Assembly (NCBI GenBank): GCA_004009845.1
Contig: RMBW01000001.1
Span: 62,001-126,000 of the forward strand
Origin: Davidsoniella eucalypti
Taxonomy: Eukaryota > Ascomycota > Sordariomycetes > Microascales > Ceratocystidaceae
Length of the DNA: 64,000 nucleotides
Direction of reading: 5' to 3'
In this document: in pieces, positions 56,881 to 64,000 of the stretch
Layout: the number at the start of each line of letters is the position of its first letter
Numbering within the stretch: position 1 is the first letter of the stretch
Translations under genes and position numbers: made by a program
Notes under the pieces: model-generated
Told to the model about the DNA's origin: nothing
What the model saw: only the letters and a program-made list of their open reading frames with translations
Database searches by the model: none

Positions 56881-58342
56881 TCATGCTATTTTGAAAATAG
56901 GTTTGGCCACGAAACGCTTTGATGCTGATTGTACTCTGATAGGATATAAGAATCCTGGAGACCCGGAGAGGAACTTGTTTGTTGTGGAATACAAGGCCGC
57001 CCATAAGATTCCCCCTGCATTTCTCCGGAGGGCTCTTGCATATCTTTCTAATGCCAAGCCATCTGTCTTCTATGACCTTGTTGCGGGAAAAAAGATCAAC
57101 CCCATCAAAGAGGAAACTGAGGAGGGCACATTCAACAGGTTGTGCCAGTTTACTACCTATGCTATCACCCAAATCTTTCACTATCTGATAAACTCTGGGC
57201 TTCAGTATGGATATATCACAACTGGTGAATGCTTTGTCTTTCTCCATGTAGATAAAGATGATCCCAGTATATTATCCTACTATCTTTATATTCCTCGAGA
57301 GTCTATATCTAGTATACCACTCCGTACAGTGCAAGATGATCCTCAAGATCCAAGGTCATTGAAGAAGAGATCGATTCTATCAAGCAGACGCCAGTTGCCC
57401 ATACCTTGACAATATCACTTTTGTCCCGAACAGCCAATGGATAGCCAACAAGCACAGGCCGAACGGAAATCTAGACTCATCTACCTACCTGACCGCTATA
57501 GAGATCAATCTCAGAGCGATATCCCCGACAACAGCACTAGTAGTAGTACCAACAACAATCTTGGCTCGGCAACATCGGATCATCGACCTACTGGAACTAC
57601 CGGCTCTCTACCTATACGACCTCCACAAGAGAGATACTGCACACAGCAATGCCTATATAGCCTTGTGCATCACCAGAGTCTCGATGAACATTGTCCTAAT
57701 ATTTCACTTCACAGAAAGGCAAACGCAGATACTGCCTCGAATAAGCATGTCATTGGGGTCGCTCAACTCCTAAAGACTATCAAGACTCAGATGGATACTA
57801 ATCTCGACAATGATCTTGATGTGTTGAAACGGCATGGTGCTATTGGAAATCTAGTCAAGGCCACTGCACATCCATTTGGATACACTCTGATTGGCAAAGC
57901 AATTGAAGCAGAGTCTCTTGGGTTGCTTCAGAATGAAATTGATGTCTACTCAAGACTGAAGTATCTCCAGGGAAAGTCTATTCCAATCTGTCTTGGGAAG
58001 ATTGATATCAAACAGAGCCTGTTGATTCAGCTTCACGATTGTAGACATGTTCTCTTGATGGCTTATGCTGGAGAACCTGTGAAAAGACTGGATGAACACT
58101 ACGAATATCTGAAGCCTATTGCCCAGCAAATCAGGTACTATGGTGTTGAACATGGAGATCTGGAGGCTAGGAATGTTCTCTTTGATTCCCAAACAAAGAA
58201 ACTCATGGTTATTGATTTCGACAGGGCTAAGATTCAGGAACGGCCACCGTCAAGAAAGAGAGAATTTAACCATGCCAGTGTAGTTTTCGAGCGAAAGACT
58301 AAGAGGTATTCTCCCATGCAAACTCAAATGACTGTAGAGTGA
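56881..58342 (+). pseudogene. 5'-truncated, frameshifted paralogue of the kinase-like gene
   Basis: The frame from about 56891 (no ATG) has FVVEYKAAHKI, YAITQIFHYLI and YGYITTGECFVFLHVD, matching residues 353-450 of the intact gene. Between about 57345 and 57435 the homologous sequence (EEEIDSIKQTPVAHTLT) lies in another frame and runs into a stop. The original frame then resumes from the ATG at 57437. From there 301 codons are open and cover the complete kinase-like part: YCTQQCLYSL, IGKAIEAE, VEHGDLEARNVLF (the HxD and Asn motifs) and VIDFDRA. The coiled coil and first third are missing; LINE RNase H sequence stands in their place. The 3' part could still be translated as a stand-alone kinase-like protein; this is not shown. 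Confidence 0.8.
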
Positions 58343-58399
58343 AGAAGGGCCTGTTTTTTGAGTTTTTTGGGGGGGTTTTCATAGACACTTTAATAGCAT

Positions 58400-58920
58400 C
58401 ATAATAAGATTGTCAAATATTAATATTTCCACATACCTCAATAGAGTGCCGGAGCTGAGAAGCTCCTTCAGATTAATCCCCCTCCCCTCTCTCCCATCCC
58501 CATCTTCTCCTCCCAACACGGACCTACTAGATGAAGCAGTTGACCGACTGAACGGAGCCATTGATACAGCCCTTGCTGCTACCATGCCCCGCCGGACGAA
58601 GTCACCTCGCAGAGGCACTCCGTGGTGGAATGAAGAGTGCAAGAAAGCCATTGGAGAGTACAAAGACGCACTTGTCACATCGAACTTTCGCCTCCAAACC
58701 CTTCTTGCCACAAAAAAGAATATCCAAAACGTTGTGAGGCAAAGAGATCCTTTTTTAGACAAAATATCGCGGATGCCAACAACCCTGAAAGCTTATGGAA
58801 AATAACTAGATGGAGGCATCCCAACAACTCCTTGGGTAGCCCCCCACTCCGAGACAACGACACGACAACTACCTCCCCTCTGGAAAAGATGGACCTCCTT
58901 CACGGGTCATGCCCATAAGG
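58400..58920 (+). pseudogene. LINE ORF2 fragment between endonuclease and RT
   Basis: The sequence includes TPWWNEECKKAIGEYKDALV, the region after the endonuclease in Tad-type LINEs. After a frameshift near 58740 another frame continues with AKRSFFRQNIADANNPESLW and KITRWRHP, leading towards the RT domain, which is absent. The 5' neighbour is the end of the kinase-like pseudogene; sequence from about 58920 is unrelated. Confidence 0.7.
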
Positions 58921-58989
58921 AGGGAATCAGGCGTCTGCTGGTTGGCTGTATTCATCCATTGGCGTCCAATGAACGTCTTGTTGTCACCC

Positions 58990-59135
58990 AAGTCCTTCCT
59001 TTAAAGTCCTCCGCTCGACAAGCTCGATAGCTTTGTATGTGCGGGGCGAGACCCGAAGAACTAGTGGTCCATACCTCCACTACGAGCAGCAAGAACAAAT
59101 AAACAGTTCCTCCACAAAACCATTCCCCAACCCGC
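58990..59135 (-). repeat. LINE/element C 3' module in reverse
   Basis: The minus strand reads GGGGAATGGTTTTGTGGA, then TAGTGGAGGTATGGACCACT, ACTAGTTCTTCGG and GCACATACAAAGCTAT. This matches 48690-48855 of element C without the T run. It is in opposite orientation to the LINE ORF2 fragment just before it, so the block is rearranged. Confidence 0.7.
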
Positions 59136-59151
59136 AACACGGCGCGGCTTA

Positions 59152-59202
59152 TTCCGGCCAACTTCCGGCCAACTTCCGGCCAACTTCCGGCCAACTTCCG
59201 TT
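59152..59202. repeat. 11-bp minisatellite TTCCGGCCAAC, about 4.5 units
   Basis: Perfect tandem copies of TTCCGGCCAAC lie 45 bp upstream of tRNA-Phe and directly after the reversed retroelement fragment. Confidence 0.85.
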
Positions 59203-59247
59203 GAAGCTTTGTAAGCCCGCTCAAGATAACATCACCAACAATTACTT

Positions 59248-59342
59248 GGGGCAATGGCGCAGTTGGGAGCGCGTTAGACTGAAGCTCAACTTCAGTGGTT
59301 TCTGTTATCTAAAGGTCACTGGTTCAATCCCGGTTTGCCCCA
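59248..59342 (+). tRNA. tRNA-Phe(GAA) with 22-nt intron
   Basis: The acceptor stem GGGGCAA pairs with TTGCCCC, with discriminator A. D arm GGCGCAGTTGGGAGCGC. Anticodon stem TTAGA/TCTAA with loop CTGAAG-A; the anticodon GAA reads Phe. An intron at 59285-59306 interrupts after position 37 and contains TTCAG, able to pair with the anticodon loop CTGAA as in known intron-containing fungal tRNA-Phe precursors. The T arm contains GGTTCAATCCC. Confidence 0.93.
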
Positions 59343-59374
59343 GTCCGTCCAAGATCCTCTTGGGCCGTATCTCC

Positions 59375-59465
59375 GGTCTTGTGGTCTAGTGGTATGATTC
59401 TCGCTTAGGGTTAACCCTGAAGCATTGCCTGCGAGAGGTCCCGTGTTCGATCCACGGCAAGACCC
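59375..59465 (+). tRNA. tRNA-Pro(AGG) with 19-nt intron
   Basis: The acceptor stem GGTCTTG pairs with CAAGACC, with discriminator C. D arm GTGGTCTAGTGGTATGAT. Anticodon stem CTCGC/GCGAG with loop TTAGGG-T gives anticodon AGG. The intron at 59411-59429 follows position 37 and contains AACCCT, complementary to AGGGTT. T arm GTGTTCGATCCAC. A TTTTT stop lies at about 59475. Only 32 bp separate it from tRNA-Phe. Confidence 0.93.
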
Positions 59466-62400
59466 CGGATTACCTTTTTGCATCCATTTACAGCTTCGGA
59501 TATAAAAGCCAAAGGCCCATAGTATCCAAAGATTTCATATATCCTGTCATGCCTTGATGTACCCTGAGCTAGATCGCAAGAAAGCTTGGTGGTAATAGAC
59601 ATGGTAGCCTATATAAACCTGTAGCTCAAAAAAATAGAGCTTGTATATGGCTAGCACCCCTTTATCTCGGAGTTTCTCGTACGGTTGGACAACCACGATC
59701 TTGTGTCACCTCAACATGATTGTGTAAACTACCTCCGTAAATCGTCTAGATTATGTTAAATAGATCGTGCAAAGGGCTTATTGTATATATATATATCCTA
59801 GCATACACATAAGCAATGATTTATAGCTTCCCTACGTACCAGTCAGTTTGTCTTACTTCAGATGTCGCCTTTTCTTCAAAATCAGCGGCTACAGCTCGTT
59901 GGTATCGAGATACTAATATCCTTCAACAGTAGTTTCTAGACCGTCATTTCGCTGTGAAATACCAGCAGGTAGACATAAAAGAGTAATAGTCACAATGGTA
60001 GGTTTCTAGAATAGCCATACATCATTTCAAGTTTCAGTCAGTTTTTGGTGATCAGATATCTGGTCCCAATGTAAGTAAGCCTATTGAGCTAATCTGTCCC
60101 ACTCAGTTAGCTAAAACAAACGCTATATCAAACCGGCATTGCCTTCTCTTTCTGAGCCTTCTTATGTATAACATAACGATACAGATTCAACTGACTGCGG
60201 TCCAATCCGGTACGGAGATCAGCTTTTATGGCAACTCAGCCCAGGTTTTTATGCCCTATTGCACACCATATATACAACACAGTATCTAGTGTCCAGATCG
60301 AGGCTTGGTCAAAAGCTACAGTTACGGAGAGTTTGATCCAGCTACAATCAATATATCTCTGGTTTTCTTGTAGCAAATAGTTTGGCTTATAATGCATCCA
60401 ATCCAAGTGGCTATCACCAAACGTTATGCCGGGCCAGCCGTTTTGTTCATGAAGCCATCAATCAATATTCAGTGTGGCGTTGATCTAGCTATGCACTTGA
60501 AATTAGGGATAGCCATAGGCAATCAAAAGCCATAGACAGCCATATGCACTCCATGGAATTGTCACACTATGCACCATACAGGGTGTTAATCAGCCAGTCA
60601 ATATGCGTTTCGGCGTGTGGGCGGTACTTTTCATGCAGCCACTCGGTGATGGTGAAACGAAACCGTTGGTAGATCACATAACACTAGTTTATATATTATA
60701 TTAGTTATGTTGGTTTTTACTTGGATATATACTAGCGATGCAGACAGCAAAAGAAAATATACATCAGCTTCTTCTAGTCATCCAGCTTTTTGTTTGTTTT
60801 TTTCTTTTTGAGCTTACAATACATGTATTTCTCCTTTGCCCTACGCGGGTGATAGGTTTAGATACAGCCCAAGCTAGGCCAAAGAAGGAGACCAGCATTT
60901 GATACTTGGCTGACTGGCTTTACTCTAGTTGTTGCATGAAACACTAAGATTAATATGACAAATGCAAGGCTTCGGAAGGAAAATAGCCAACAACCTAGTC
61001 AGTCAGTCATCTGAAGATATGATATAACGAAAAGAAAACCTAAGCAAATCAATGAATTGTCTTTTCCATGTATGAATGGCAATAGAAAACGGGTTAGTCT
61101 CTCCTCCCCCTTTTTTTCTAATACTAGTTATCAACTTTTTTGTTCAGCCAGCCAGACATGGCACATATTAGAGCCCATTATCAACATGTCAGTAGTCTAC
61201 AGTATATTCAAGTGGCTGTCATATGTTAACGCATTTTCTTTTGACCCATTTTAGGCGCAGACTATTAGACTCGTCACTAATATGGTATTTTCTTTTTCAT
61301 GGCCTAATTTGATTCAGACCCCGGAGTCAATAAATCCAAACTAGAGAAGAAAAGATCAGCATCATATAAGTTTATAACGCAAGTGAAATCGAAGAGAAAA
61401 GTCATCCCCTACAAACAATACAAACAAAGCCTTCATTACTATGAAGTCTAGCTAAATACAGATAAAATCTCTTCGTGTAGCGTTGTTTGCGTGTAATTTA
61501 CAACACTGTAGCGGCGTTCTTTTTGTTATACCACTGAATGCGTATACATCGCTGATCCCGCATAGGAAAGCAAGGATAGAGAAGGAAGAGAATCAGTCGG
61601 CCGGAATGTCTCCAAATTTCACAAGTTCGTTGCAATTCTTCGTCGATAGAGGCTTTGAGCAGCTGTTTTGCCTCTACTTCTGGCTGTCGGGCGATACATG
61701 AAGGAAGATAGGAGATGGGAGTGCATCTGCCATTGGATGTATCAGGATACATCGTGTGTGTCATGTTCATGTATGTACAGTATGCTTATATCAATAGCAC
61801 AGATCAGTTGCTGCATCACACCACTGGGTAAACGCTTGCTGGGTCACCAGTCGAGCTCATAGTCACTGTTACAATGCTATTGATGCTGTTAAGAAACTAG
61901 TCTAGTCTAACTTGGCTTTAGGCCCAATTACGACGGTTTAGAAAATGAAGCACAGTGTTGCATCCCCGAGCAGTGAGAAGACGGTAGGATAGTCGGTAAT
62001 TCAGTTGCCACTACTACCGAGTTCTTTCTATACAGCTATATGCCTCTATCTACTACTCGTTTAAAACGACTGAATGGCACCTGATAGGAGATCTCTCTCG
62101 AATTACGGACTATAGACGGCGGCGGGCGAGAGCGGAGCGGGGTGGACGGGACGTTCAGTAGTATCAAGGAAACCATACTTTCTTGTATCATACTGGCTCA
62201 AGGGGTGGCATGTACTGGATTTGACCTGTGCAGTAGAGACTGTGGCAATGTGATACAAGTAGCAGCCCGAGAAAAAGCCCATAGCCAATAGCGTTGATCC
62301 CAATGTTCCTTCATTTTTAGAATGATATGGTAATGTCAGTATGGATAGTGCAAAAAAAGCCTGCCAAAGATGTCGTCAGACTTAGTGCATTATCTAACTA

Positions 62401-64000
62401 GTGGCTCGTAAAATAGACAAAGCTACATATATTAAAAGAGACCGACGTCAGCAACACGATGTCTTGCGGGGTACAAGAGATTGATTATCATCAGAGACAT
62501 GTAACGAAAAAAGGGACGCCTCACAGCAATTACGAATGCAGGAGAACCCATACAATGTGTGAAGTGAGCTTACTACATAACTGCTAATAGTTATGCGTAG
62601 TGATACTAGGAGCTGTCCAAGCTATTCCTGCAGACTAACCAGCAGTCCATAAAATAAGGCATGAAATTGATGAGTTGGCATGCATCTGTACAAAATCAAG
62701 ATTCTAACCGTCACTAAAGAAAAACAATAAAAACTTTCCCGAAAAAAAGACTGGCTCTAACCAGTGCCCAAGTTATATACATTTTCAGCCTCAAATTATA
62801 CATACAAAACAGGTCTTTTCTGTCTTATTTTTTCTACTTCGGGCCGTTTCCTATCCCGTACCTCTTATTTCTACATGAAGACATACAAAAGGAGGACTTG
62901 AAGGAATGGTTTTTTGCAAAGTGATGACTTACACGAATTCTTCTGTCTTTTCTTTACTCTAAGCGTCCGTTTTTTTATCTCTTATTGTAAGCAACCAATG
63001 CGGCCAGCCGATAAACTTCCCAAGAAGCGGCTTCGAATCGATGATACAAATCTGGTCTAGCCTGGCTCGTGTATCTTCGAGAGCCTCTCTTTAGCATAGC
63101 CGTTATCAGTATTAAAACAAGGCTTCATTCCCTCAAAAAGAAGAGTACGTACAACTATTAGTATGTGCTGGCATTTTTTTACAATTAGACAGAGAAAGAG
63201 CTGCAGTGATATCTGAGTCATAAAATAGCAGTACCAAGTCTATAGGATACTCATGAGAACCCTTCCTTCATTAGTATTCTATTGTTCTCTTGAGGGCTAT
63301 TAACCCCCTGTCGTTTTACCCTTCTCAGGCCTCTACTATCAGTGGCTATGAGACTCTATGCCGCTAATATGCTTAGCCAACACCTCTAATAGTAGATATT
63401 ACAGATCCATGTATAGTGTACTCTGTATAGTAGACTCAAGCATCTCTATGTGCCTACTACTACTAAGAATAATAAATGCCTAAATTGACACCCGTTCCAT
63501 CAGGCAACAATAAGTAGCATTGTTAAATGCTACTCGATACCCACTAGCCATTCGTCCTGTTGTCTGCTGTATCGTTTTCTGATTCGTCGCCTCAGTTTGA
63601 ATAAAAAGAGGAAGAGGAAAGAAAGAGTAAGTAGCCACTACTATAACATCTCTGATCCTCCTCTTGACACCACCTCAGGCTTGTTTAGCTACTTTCATAT
63701 GCAAGCCAGAGTCATTTATAGAACATGCCAGTAACACAATGCTATACTACTACAACTGTACTAATAAATGTAACTCCTAGTGCCGGCGGGTGCTTGCCTA
63801 GGACAAACAGAATCAAGACTCCCTCCTCCCCGCCTGCACACGTGTCACTCCCGAAAAAAGCAAGGCCTCACCGTCTTCCTGTCCTGGTCTATTTCTGCTA
63901 CCATGTCTTTCTATCTCTTTCTTTCTTCATAGCTTTGGGTACGATATCCATGACTTATCCTACTATATCATACAGTAGATACAGATGACCCCTTACATTC
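59466..64000. other. Intergenic, no gene recognised
   Basis: 4.5 kb of AT-rich DNA downstream of the tRNA pair. Open frames are under 95 codons and without motifs. No repeats of the A-E families were seen here by eye. Confidence 0.45.

Overview
The window is nuclear DNA of a filamentous ascomycete (Pezizomycotina). The evidence is short introns with GT..AG ends and TACTAAC/GCTAAC/TACTGAC-type branch sites, fungal versions of AUR1, VPS74, a histidine acid phosphatase and a monocarboxylate-type MFS carrier, tRNA genes with introns at position 37/38, LINE remnants, and a deleted pogo/Fot1 transposon. I cannot place it to genus. Gene density is low. Seven ordinary protein genes occupy the first 41 kb and are separated by long AT-richer stretches; the largest gap is about 15.4 kb. 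The last 23 kb is repeat-rich accessory DNA with tRNA genes.

Layout. 0.9-1.2 kb: a small secreted, probably Kex2-cleaved peptide precursor (minus). 3.7-5.9 kb: an AMMECR1-domain protein (plus) facing a divergent Ras-type GTPase (minus). 10 kb: a 503-bp retroelement (D) with a 15-bp target duplication. 13.4-14.7 kb: VPS74/GOLPH3 (minus, 3 exons). 14.7-30.1 kb: gene desert. 30.1-31.6 kb: AUR1, inositol phosphorylceramide synthase (plus, 2 exons). 33.4-34.6 kb: a broken LINE ORF1-like remnant. 37.5-41.0 kb: a membrane-anchored histidine-acid-phosphatase-like protein (plus) converging on an MFS monocarboxylate-type transporter (minus).

Accessory region. 45.9-47.1 kb: a 1,121-bp deleted pogo/Fot1 element with perfect 49-bp terminal inverted repeats and TA duplications. 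47.3 kb: tRNA-Ser(AGA). Directly at its 5' end lie two tandem retroelements (A, B) of one family. B is interrupted by a third element (C), and a truncated LINE tail (E) follows. 51.5-52.4 kb: stacked LINE-type 3' tails and an orphan reading frame. 53.1-58.3 kb: two paralogues of a fungal nuclease-like plus kinase-like fusion family, one intact (811 codons) and one 5'-truncated and frameshifted next to a LINE RNase H fragment. 58.4-59.1 kb: further LINE debris. 59.2-59.5 kb: tRNA-Phe(GAA) and tRNA-Pro(AGG), both with introns.

The housekeeping genes are not an operon or cluster. AUR1 and VPS74 both act at the Golgi (sphingolipid synthesis; PI4P-dependent enzyme retention), but they lie 15 kb apart and nothing suggests shared control. 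The most unusual signals are: the A/B/C/D retroelements, which share one 5' module but carry three different 3' modules and tails; insertion of A and B at the 5' edge of a tRNA gene; the kinase/nuclease-like pair in TE-rich DNA; and leaders of roughly 0.8-1.0 kb without a single ATG upstream of AUR1, VPS74 and the Ras-like gene.
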